Source: CAYXLI01 sp964464925 (GTDB taxonomy: Bacteria > Acidobacteriota > Terriglobia > Bryobacterales > Bryobacteraceae). From it: 21,869 nucleotides of DNA. The translations under genes were made by a program, and so were the position numbers. Shown here piece after piece: positions 7,702 through 14,889 of this stretch. Under the pieces are notes generated by a model. It saw nothing but the letters and a program-made list of their open reading frames with translations. It searched no databases and was not told the origin of the DNA. The stretch lies in NCBI GenBank assembly GCA_964464925.1, contig CAYXLI010000054.1, forward strand, positions 1 to 21,869, given 5' to 3'. Each line of letters opens with the position of its first letter. The first letter of the stretch is position 1.

Positions 7702-10700
7702 TCAAAACTGTAGCTTCGTTCCGAACTGAATCGATCGCGGCTGGTTGCACTGCGTAGAGACCACCCCGAACGATCCGGCACTCCAGTTCTGGTTCGGGTC
7801 GCAGAATACCACCCGGTTTGTGACGTTACCTGCCTGCGCCTCGACACGGAACTTATAGCGTTCCTTGAATGTCGTCTCCTTGAAAATGCTCACGTCTTCA
7901 GTGGCGTTCTTGAATCCGCGAACGCTGCCATCGCGGCTTGGGGCGTTTCCGAACTGTAGCGGCCCAGGGTCGGTCCATCCGCTCTTGGAAAGATAGGGCC
8001 CGGCATTCGGATCGAATTTCTTGCCCTGCAGGTCGATCTTGCCGGTCGATCCCGCGACCCGGTTAGGACGTTTCGTACCGTTGAACAGTAACCCCGCAAG
8101 ATCGTTGGCCATAGTGACCGAAAGCGGCCTTCCGCTTTCATACCGCAGGATGCCGTTGAGGGTCCAGCCATGCGCAACGTAGCTCACGAAACCGTGCTGC
8201 CTGTTCTTGAAGATTGGCAGCTCCCAGGAGTACGATGCCACGAATGTGTGCGGCACGTCGTCCGCGCTCACATTCTTTTCGGCCTGTTGGGTATTGACGG
8301 GGTTCTGCGGATTGCCGCCGGCCCCGTTCTGTCCGTTCTCGGCACGATCGTTGATCAGCTTGGAAAACGTATAGAACACCCGGAACAACTGTCCGCCGGA
8401 GAAGCGCTTGTCCACCTTGGCCTGGAACGAGTGATAGATGCTCCAGCCGATGGGCCAGTCGCGATAGTTGATCAATTGGTACTGCGGGAAAGGACGTAAC
8501 GCCTGGGCCACGTTGCCTACAAACCCAGGATAGGGCGGCGTAATTCCAGCGGCCTTGGCATCGGGCGAGTTGATATCGGCCTGCAGAACCTTGGTGCCGA
8601 GCGCAAGAATCTTCGGGTCGTTCATGTTGTCCAGCACACCCAGGAACTGAGCGCCCTGCGGCAGCCGCGTGCCGTGATTCGCCGAGTAAGTCAGATCCAG
8701 AGCCATCGTCTGAGCCAACTGGCGCTGGATAGTAAACGACCAATTCTGATAACGCGGCTGCTTAAGACCGGAAGGAACGTATCCGACTGGCGAACTCCCA
8801 TTCGCCACACTCGGATCGATGAAGGGTGGAAACTGCACCAGGTTCCTGGGAAATCCGTTATCGAGATAGAACGCCGGGTACAGACCATTGGTGACGTTGG
8901 ACGCAGTGGGGATCGACTCGAAGCCCTGAGTTGGACGCGCACCGCTTCCGCTAAACGGCAGACCCGAATAGTAGATTCCGTATCCTCCGCGCAGCACGGT
9001 GCGGTCACCCAGGCGATACGCAAAGCCGAAGCGCGGACCCCAGGCATCCATCGGGATCTTGTCAAACGTGCGCGAGCCCGTCCTGCCCTGGCCGCTGCCG
9101 GCAAAGATCATCGCTCCCAATCGCCCGCCCGCGCCTGGATTCGGCGTGTTCGGATCGAACGTCGACATGCTGTCGTGACGTTCCGTCCAGGCGCCCTGGT
9201 AATCGAAGCGCAAGCCCAGGGTTACCGTCAGGCGGTTTGTGACTTTGACCTCATCGTTGACGTAGACCGCGTTGAAGTTGCCGTTGAACGTGGTGAACAG
9301 CGGAATTGTAAAGCTGGCGTCCTGTACCTGTCCCAGCAGGAAGGAAGCGAACGGATCACCTGTCGAAGAAAGGGCATTGCCATTTGCATCGTAGCCACCC
9401 GTACCAAGGCGGTTGAAATTGAAATTACCGCCTGTACCTACAGCCCAACCATGGAAATTGAACTGATGGTGCCGGAACTCATAGCCGACTTTGATCTGGT
9501 GCTTACCCGTTACCCAGGTCAGATCGTTTGCGAACTGCCATCGGTTGATGGCCTCGAAACCGAAGCTGTCCCAGTTCGTTCCCAGGCGTGTGTACGGAAT
9601 ATTGCCTGAAAAGTTCATCTGCGGCGCACCGGCGGTCTTGTCCACCAGTCCGCTCTTGTCCTGTCCCCATAGCCGGTCGGGCCAGTCCACCTGCGCGGAG
9701 ATCGGGTTACCGCCCATATACCAGCGATCCCAGGCGGCTGTGCCGTGCCACAGCAGGTTGTTCTTGATGATCACATCGAACTGCTGAGTGGCATGGTGCG
9801 TCGCGATCCTCTGGAAAAATCCCTGCCCGAAGTAATCCGTATTCTTGGCGGATTCGGTTTCAGGATTGTATTTGAAGTTGCAGCCCTGAACATGAGCGCA
9901 ATGCCGGATGGCGGGGCGGAACGGCCAGTAGAAGCTGGTGCTCATCTTCACTCTCGGGTTGAACTGATGGTCCACCCGGAAGAGAATAGTGCGGAAGTTG
10001 CCCACCCAAGTCTGGTCGCCGGTACCCAGCCCGGCCACGTTGAAAGCTGACCCGGGGCGGTCAGGTTCTACCATCAGCGGCACGATCTTGGCCGCCACTT
10101 GGCTTCGCAGCGGATCATTCGAAGGAATCATGTTGCCGGGATACGGGTCTCGCACTGGCACCCCGTTCACCAGCCTCGTGCTGTTCGGATTGAAGATCTG
10201 CCCGGAGAGAACGGGCCGGCCTAACGCGTCGGTGCCTACCTGCGGGCCCAGCAGAGAGCTGAAATCGCCTCGCTTGAAAGCGTCGATTGGCGTGGTGTTG
10301 CCAAATCCGGGCAGCACGCCAGAGCGATACTTCAGCCAATCCAGATTGGTGAAGAAAAATGTCTTGTTCTTTCCGTTGTAGAGCTTCGGAATCACAACCG
10401 GACCGCCAACCGTGAAGCCGAATTGATTGCTGCGTACCTTTGAAACGGCGGCAGGAAAGAAGCCGCGTGCGTTCAGCGCATCGTTCGCAAGATATTCATA
10501 CGCGCTGCCGTGCAACTCATTCGTTCCCGTTCGCGAAGTGTACTCGATTGTGCCACCGCTGGTATGGCCGTATTGGGCCGAATAAGTCCCTTCAGTCACG
10601 CGCATCTCAGCGACGCTTTCTACCGGTGGAGCGCTTTCGTGGCTGTCCTGGTGGCCGGCCGCATATCCGAAGGCCACACCGTCAAAGAAATTCTCCGTCG

Positions 10701-11280
10701 CAAAGGTCTGTCCACCGTTGATGCGGGACCCGAACTGGCTGCCGCGGAACATCGGGTCGCCGTTAGGCCGCATGGGCGTGTATCCCGGCTGTATTTGCAG
10801 CAAGGACTCAGCCAGGCGGATATCGGCTCCCATCACAATCGGCAGATCGCGATAGTACTGCTCGCCCACGGTATGCGCAACGTCCGGCTGCTCGGCGTTG
10901 ATCATCTCGGCGCGCCCGGACACCTCGACTTTCTCGGACACCGTGCCTAGTTCCAGCGCGGCATCCTGGCGTGAGACCTGGCCGCCGATCAACTGGACTC
11001 CGGAGCGGACCGCGGTTTTGAACCCGGGATGCTCAACGGTAATCGTATACGTACCCAGCACCAGCAGCGGAGACGTGTAGGCGCCCGCATCGTTGGTGGT
11101 CAGAACGGTTTCGACTCCCGTCTCGTCGTTCCGGATCTTGACGGTCACACCCGGAACACTGGTTCCACTCGGGTCTGTGATTACGCCGGTGATGGTAGCA
11201 CGATCGGCTCTTTGGGCAAGGAGCAGTCCGGAGACCGCCAGAAAGGCTAGTAGAGCGCCGACAATCGTTCGGTAACGCAT
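7702..11280 (-). CDS. TonB-dependent receptor, Oar-like, with N-terminal carboxypeptidase-regulatory domain
   Basis: 1,192 aa from the ATG at 11280, preceded by GGGGGT and followed by a clear signal peptide (MRYRTIVGALLAFLAVSGLLLAQ). Further upstream in-frame ATGs at 11388 and 11325 would bury that signal. Residues about 30-110 form a CarboxypepD_reg Ig-like domain (ITGVITDPSGTSVPGVTV ... GTYTITVEHPGF). A plug-like region follows, but with LPIVMGADIRLAESLLQIQPG in place of the LPLNGRNF type seen in the second receptor. The remaining 900 or so residues have the aromatic, alternating character of an outer-membrane beta-barrel, and the protein ends RSIQFGTKLQF with the terminal Phe expected of an outer-membrane protein. 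Such receptors import or engage large ligands using TonB energy; the ligand cannot be read from the sequence. First gene of the minus-strand operon. Confidence 0.93.
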   Translation of the reverse strand: MRYRTIVGALLAFLAVSGLLLAQRADRATITGVITDPSGTSVPGVTVKIRNDETGVETVLTTNDAGAYTSPLLVLGTYTITVEHPGFKTAVRSGVQLIGGQVSRQDAALELGTVSEKVEVSGRAEMINAEQPDVAHTVGEQYYRDLPIVMGADIRLAESLLQIQPGYTPMRPNGDPMFRGSQFGSRINGGQTFATENFFDGVAFGYAAGHQDSHESAPPVESVAEMRVTEGTYSAQYGHTSGGTIEYTSRTGTNELHGSAYEYLANDALNARGFFPAAVSKVRSNQFGFTVGGPVVIPKLYNGKNKTFFFTNLDWLKYRSGVLPGFGNTTPIDAFKRGDFSSLLGPQVGTDALGRPVLSGQIFNPNSTRLVNGVPVRDPYPGNMIPSNDPLRSQVAAKIVPLMVEPDRPGSAFNVAGLGTGDQTWVGNFRTILFRVDHQFNPRVKMSTSFYWPFRPAIRHCAHVQGCNFKYNPETESAKNTDYFGQGFFQRIATHHATQQFDVIIKNNLLWHGTAAWDRWYMGGNPISAQVDWPDRLWGQDKSGLVDKTAGAPQMNFSGNIPYTRLGTNWDSFGFEAINRWQFANDLTWVTGKHQIKVGYEFRHHQFNFHGWAVGTGGNFNFNRLGTGGYDANGNALSSTGDPFASFLLGQVQDASFTIPLFTTFNGNFNAVYVNDEVKVTNRLTVTLGLRFDYQGAWTERHDSMSTFDPNTPNPGAGGRLGAMIFAGSGQGRTGSRTFDKIPMDAWGPRFGFAYRLGDRTVLRGGYGIYYSGLPFSGSGARPTQGFESIPTASNVTNGLYPAFYLDNGFPRNLVQFPPFIDPSVANGSSPVGYVPSGLKQPRYQNWSFTIQRQLAQTMALDLTYSANHGTRLPQGAQFLGVLDNMNDPKILALGTKVLQADINSPDAKAAGITPPYPGFVGNVAQALRPFPQYQLINYRDWPIGWSIYHSFQAKVDKRFSGGQLFRVFYTFSKLINDRAENGQNGAGGNPQNPVNTQQAEKNVSADDVPHTFVASYSWELPIFKNRQHGFVSYVAHGWTLNGILRYESGRPLSVTMANDLAGLLFNGTKRPNRVAGSTGKIDLQGKKFDPNAGPYLSKSGWTDPGPLQFGNAPSRDGSVRGFKNATEDVSIFKETTFKERYKFRVEAQAGNVTNRVVFCDPNQNWSAGSFGVVSTQCNQPRSIQFGTKLQF

Positions 11281-11359
11281 GGTACCCCCGTTTGACTTCG
11301 CATCCGCTGCCGCATGGAAGCGCATACATTCGGCGGCGGCATGTCCGGCCTCGGACCAG

Positions 11360-11377
11360 ACAAGTGTTCTGACTTGT
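11360..11377. promoter_or_regulatory. Inverted repeat overlapping the receptor -10 region (operator candidate)
   Basis: ACAAGT (11360-11365), six bases, ACTTGT (11372-11377): a perfect 6-6-6 inverted repeat covering the -10 box and the predicted start of transcription. A repressor bound here would block the receptor promoter. No regulator gene is in the window. Confidence 0.35.
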
Positions 11378-11401
11378 ATCACTGGCAAGAAGCCTTGTCA
11401 A
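11373..11401 (-). promoter_or_regulatory. Sigma70-type promoter for the receptor operon
   Basis: On the minus strand a perfect -35 TTGACA (11401-11396) is separated by exactly 17 bases from TACAAG (11378-11373), which is preceded by TG plus one base (extended -10). The predicted start near 11366 gives a leader of about 86 bases to the ATG at 11280. The leader contains a 5-bp hairpin (GTCCG/CGGAC, 11343-11356). Confidence 0.6.
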
Positions 11402-11487
11402 TAGATTTATACTAGGCGCCGCACCAACGTTAGCAGTTTCCTTCGACATGGGAGTAATCGAAATACGCTATCCGTCGGGCCCGCTGT

Positions 11488-11514
11488 GTACGCTTTCTGC
11501 GTACGCTCTATAAT
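11488..11514 (+). promoter_or_regulatory. TATAAT box with upstream inverted repeat before the TPR-CRTAC1 pair
   Basis: A perfect TATAAT lies at 11509-11514, but no good -35 is found at 16-18 bases upstream. Instead GTACGC (11488-11493), five bases, GCGTAC (11499-11504) forms a perfect inverted repeat in the spacer, as seen at activator-dependent promoters. Transcription from this box would begin about five bases before the GTG start, excluding the GGGAG ribosome binding site. The alternative TATACT (11408-11413) would give a leader of about 105 bases. Confidence 0.4.
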
Positions 11515-11525
11515 CGGGAGCAGTC

Positions 11526-13124
11526 GTGAAGTTGATAGCACTCGTATTCGGGGTATGCATGCTGTGCCTCGCAGATTCGGCCCAGGAGTCTTTGAACCGC
11601 GTGGAAGCCTTGATTGACCGCGAGCGGTTTGCCGAAGCTGAGCAGATTCTCGCAGCCTCTCTGCAGGCGAATCAGGACAACGTTGAGATCTTGTATCGTT
11701 TGGGATACGTCCGTTACCGGCAACGTAAGCTCGTGCCTGCCCGCACCTGTTTCGCCAAAGCTGTAAAGCTTTCCCCATCCGCGTTTTACTCCATGTATTT
11801 CCTTGGCCAGATCAGCCTGATGGAGAATCATCCATCGGAAGCGATTTCGTGGTTCCGGCCGATCGTCGAACGGGGCGAGGCCGTTTTCGATGCGGCATCC
11901 CGTCTCGCCGCGGCCTATGCGCAGACCGGCGAGACAGAAAAGGCTGAGCAGACTCTCAGAGTTGCGATTGCCCAGTCACCCTGGGACGGAGCACTTTACT
12001 TCCGCCTCGGCCAACTGCAAAAGAAAAGAGGTCAGCCGAAACTTGCCGAGGAGTCGTTCGCCAATAGTAACCGGTTACAGCAGGCGAGCCGGCTCGACGT
12101 CGAAACGCTGATGCAAGTTGCAAAGAATCTCCGCGAGGGGCGCCCTGCCGAAGGCTTCCGTGCAGGCGAGGCGATTCTCCAACGAACGGATGTGGACCCT
12201 GGCACCATAGTGGCTCTCGGCGTACTCTACGGCGGTGCAGGCCAGCACGAGCGCGCTCTGGAGGCTTTCGAGCTTGCCGCTCAGCGCGACCCACGATTCT
12301 TCGCGGCACAACTCAATACCGGGCTCGCCAGACTGCAAACGAACCGCGTTCAGGAAGCTTCTGCGGCATTGCGGGCTGCGACCGAACTCTTACCGCAGTC
12401 GTTGGAAGCCAATCTTGCCTTGGGGCTCAGCTATATCTTGCAGCAGCGTCATGCCGATGCCGTGAATCCGCTTGAGCAGGCGTGGCGCCTGGACAATAAA
12501 AATACCCGCGCAGGAGCGTTGCTCGCCACCGCTTACCTGCGGACGAGTGCCCCGGCGAAGGCCGTGGCAGTGCTCGCGAGCCCCGTCTTCCGAACCTCTA
12601 CCGATCCCGCGTTCACACTGCTGCTAGTGGACGCGCAAACTGCCGCACAGGACTTGCAAGGTGCGTTGGAAACAGCACGAGCCGGCCGCAGGCGTTTCCC
12701 GAATCTCCCCGATGCGCAACTGGCGGAGGCCCAGGTTCTGATTCGGCTCGGGCAATATCAGCAGGCGCAGGCTGCATTTCGCCAGGCACTGACACTCAAG
12801 CCTAATTGGGCCGAAGCACACGTAGGGCTAGCCGATTGTCTGCAGAAAGCCGGAGAGCACGCCTCGGCGATTGAACATTATGAAGCTGCAAAGGGGTTCC
12901 AGGCCACCGCTCTTGCCGCGCATTTGGGGCTTGGTCGAAGCCTTCTTGCGCTCCGCCAGCTAGATCAGGCTCAGGCGGTGCTGGAGGAGGCTGTCTCGGC
13001 GTACCCCACAGACGTCGCGGTGCATGTGGAGCTCTCCCGAGTGTATGCGCGCCTCGGCCGAAACGACCTGGCGGCCGATCAGACCCGTGCGGCCGAGACG
13101 CTTCGATCGGGGCAAGCCAAGTGA
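11526..13124 (+). CDS. Secreted TPR-repeat protein (532 aa)
   Basis: GTG start at 11526 with GGGAG six to ten bases upstream. A signal peptide follows (VKLIALVFGVCMLCLADSAQ, Met at initiation); its cysteines do not sit in a lipobox, so a soluble periplasmic protein is expected. From about residue 20 to the end there are about 14 tetratricopeptide units, some degenerate, for example AFRQALTLKPNWAEAHVGLA and VLEEAVSAYPTDVAVHVEL. No enzymatic domain is visible. The stop overlaps the start of the following CRTAC1 gene as GTGA, the same TPR-then-CRTAC1 coupling as in the minus-strand operon. Its role as a scaffold for the propeller protein is inferred from that coupling. It is divergent from the receptor operon across a 245-base control region. 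Confidence 0.92.
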   Translation: MKLIALVFGVCMLCLADSAQESLNRVEALIDRERFAEAEQILAASLQANQDNVEILYRLGYVRYRQRKLVPARTCFAKAVKLSPSAFYSMYFLGQISLMENHPSEAISWFRPIVERGEAVFDAASRLAAAYAQTGETEKAEQTLRVAIAQSPWDGALYFRLGQLQKKRGQPKLAEESFANSNRLQQASRLDVETLMQVAKNLREGRPAEGFRAGEAILQRTDVDPGTIVALGVLYGGAGQHERALEAFELAAQRDPRFFAAQLNTGLARLQTNRVQEASAALRAATELLPQSLEANLALGLSYILQQRHADAVNPLEQAWRLDNKNTRAGALLATAYLRTSAPAKAVAVLASPVFRTSTDPAFTLLLVDAQTAAQDLQGALETARAGRRRFPNLPDAQLAEAQVLIRLGQYQQAQAAFRQALTLKPNWAEAHVGLADCLQKAGEHASAIEHYEAAKGFQATALAAHLGLGRSLLALRQLDQAQAVLEEAVSAYPTDVAVHVELSRVYARLGRNDLAADQTRAAETLRSGQAK

Positions 13125-14764
13125 TCAGGCGATCTCTTGCCCTGATTGCTTTCGCACTTCTTGCAGCCGAGCAGTCGCCGGTCACCTTTACGGATATTGC
13201 CGCGAAAGCGGGGCTCCGCGACGTAATCGTCTCCGGCGGCATGCCGAAAAACTACGTTCTGGAAGTGAACGGCAGCGGCGTTTGCTGGATCGATTACGAC
13301 AAGGATGGCTTCCTGGATCTGTATCTGGTCAATGGATCTAGCACCGCGCAATTACAGAAGGGCGCTACGCCGCCGGGAACCAATCACCTTTACCGGAACA
13401 ACGGCAATGGTACGTTCACCGATGTGACTGCCAAGGCAGGAGTTCCTGGAAAAGGTTGGGGGTTCGGCTGCGTTGCTGCCGATTACGACAACGATGGCTT
13501 TACTGACCTTTTCATTTCCAATTTCGGCGAGAACATTCTCTATCGCAATCTTGGAAACGGAACCTTCGCCGATGTAACACAAAAGGCCGGTGTCGGCGGA
13601 GGCAACATCTGGCACACTGGCGCGGCATTCGGCGATTATGATCGCGATGGCAACCTGGATCTCTTCGTTCCCGGCTATCTGCAGTTCGATGCTGCACACC
13701 CTGAAATGAAGACCTGCGAGTACCGCGGCGTAAAGGTGCATGCCTGCGGACCGATAGGCTATCCAGGCGCTCCCGATGTGCTGTACCACAATAACGGGGA
13801 TGGCACGTTTACCGACGTCACTAAAGCAGCCGGAGTGGAAGACAAAAAGTTGTACTACGGCTTCCAGGCAGTTTTCGAGGACTTCGATAATGACGGCTGG
13901 CCCGACCTGTTCGTAGGCAACGATTCGAACCCGAACTACTTCTATCGGAATCGCAAAGATGGAACGTTCGAAGAGACCGGCGTGTCCTCCGGAGTCGCTC
14001 TGAGCGCAGACGGCAAGGAGATGTCCAGCATGGGCGTCGCCGTCGCAGACTACGATCACGACGGCCGCATGGATATTTTTATCACTACCTTTGCGGGGGA
14101 TAACTACGTGCTGTTTCACAATGACGGCGGCGGATTCTTTACCGACGTGTCCTTTCCGTCTGGAATTGGCGAGCGAACCATCCCCTACCTCGGCTGGGGC
14201 ACTGTATTCCTCGACTACGATAACGATGGCCATCCGGATCTCTTTTGCGCTAACGGCCACGTGTATCCCGAGGTAGACGGCAAGATACAGGAGACGTTCC
14301 GGCAGCCGCTTCAAATGTTCCGCAATCTTGGTAACGGCAAATTCAGTGAGGTCTCTAGTGCGATTGGACTAGGCGCCTTGGGCCGTGTGTCTGCCCGGGG
14401 TGCGGCCGTCGCCGACTTCGACAATGATGGCGATCTTGATATTGCAATTTCCGTGATCGACGCCAAGCCGGTCCTGCTGGAGAATCGCGGGCGGAAGGGG
14501 AACTGGCTGCGCATCAGTCTGACGGGTACCAAAGTGAATCGAATGGCGGTCGGGGCTCGTGTAAAGGTCTCGACCGGCGAGCTCACACAGTATCAGAGCG
14601 TGCGTGCGGGCGAGAGCTATCTCTCTTCGAACGATCCGCGACTGCATTTCGGCCTGGGCAGTGCGGTCACTGCCCAGGTGGAGATCACCTGGCCCGGCGG
14701 CGAAACACAGACCGTCGGAAATGTACCAGCGAACCGGGAGCTCAGGATAGTCCAGCCCCGGTAA
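13121..14764 (+). CDS. CRTAC1-family protein: seven-bladed FG-GAP/VCBS propeller + ASPIC/UnbV domain, Sec signal
   Basis: 547 aa with a GTG start in a GTGA overlap with the TPR gene. The N-terminus IRRSLALIAFALLAAEQ is a short signal of Sec character; the Arg pair lacks the full Tat context. Seven DxDxDG loops (IDYDKDGFLD, ADYDNDGFTD, GDYDRDGNLD, EDFDNDGWPD, ADYDHDGRMD, LDYDNDGHPD, ADFDNDGDLD) define a seven-bladed propeller. ASPIC/UnbV domain at about 460-545 (NWLRISLTGTKVNRMAVGARV, FGLG, WPGGETQTV). The blade 3-4 insertion carries Cys-x9-Cys-Gly-Pro near residue 198. Blade 4 has VGNDS, grouping it with the Sec-type member at 909-2567. Only about five cysteines. Ligand and partner unknown; coupling suggests a complex with the TPR protein. 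Confidence 0.95.
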   Translation: MIRRSLALIAFALLAAEQSPVTFTDIAAKAGLRDVIVSGGMPKNYVLEVNGSGVCWIDYDKDGFLDLYLVNGSSTAQLQKGATPPGTNHLYRNNGNGTFTDVTAKAGVPGKGWGFGCVAADYDNDGFTDLFISNFGENILYRNLGNGTFADVTQKAGVGGGNIWHTGAAFGDYDRDGNLDLFVPGYLQFDAAHPEMKTCEYRGVKVHACGPIGYPGAPDVLYHNNGDGTFTDVTKAAGVEDKKLYYGFQAVFEDFDNDGWPDLFVGNDSNPNYFYRNRKDGTFEETGVSSGVALSADGKEMSSMGVAVADYDHDGRMDIFITTFAGDNYVLFHNDGGGFFTDVSFPSGIGERTIPYLGWGTVFLDYDNDGHPDLFCANGHVYPEVDGKIQETFRQPLQMFRNLGNGKFSEVSSAIGLGALGRVSARGAAVADFDNDGDLDIAISVIDAKPVLLENRGRKGNWLRISLTGTKVNRMAVGARVKVSTGELTQYQSVRAGESYLSSNDPRLHFGLGSAVTAQVEITWPGGETQTVGNVPANRELRIVQPR

Positions 14765-14825
14765 GAGAAGGGCTGTATAACGTAAAGTAACCCTCTTGTC
14801 CTGAATAAAAAATTAAGCGATAAGA

Positions 14826-14854
14826 TTGCAACTCGATCGAACTTAGCATAGTAT
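14826..14854 (+). promoter_or_regulatory. Promoter of the second receptor gene
   Basis: TTGCAA (14826-14831), 17 bases, TAGTAT (14849-14854). Each box matches consensus at four of six positions with ideal spacing. The predicted start near 14861 gives a leader of about 29 bases that contains the strong ribosome binding site. It lies in the 125-base gap after the CRTAC1 stop. Confidence 0.45.
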
Positions 14855-14877
14855 GTTCTCACTAGTAGGGCGTTGTG

Positions 14878-14884
14878 AGGAGGT
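14878..14884 (+). promoter_or_regulatory. Consensus ribosome binding site deciding the receptor start
   Basis: AGGAGGT with five bases to the ATG at 14890. An in-frame GTG at 14875 directly precedes and overlaps this motif and is therefore rejected as start. Confidence 0.85.
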
Positions 14885-14889
14885 CAGCC

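Noticed and set aside
13352..14314. Minus-strand frame of 320 codons opposite the CRTAC1 gene at 13121-14764
   Set aside because: Same shadow effect of DxDxDG loops; composition is a run of Ile/Val/Ala without a recognisable domain.
14766..14800. Possible terminator after the CRTAC1 gene at 14764 (AAGAGAAGGG ... CCCTCTT)
   Set aside because: The stem needs a 3-base bulge and an 18-base loop, and no T run follows on the plus strand.
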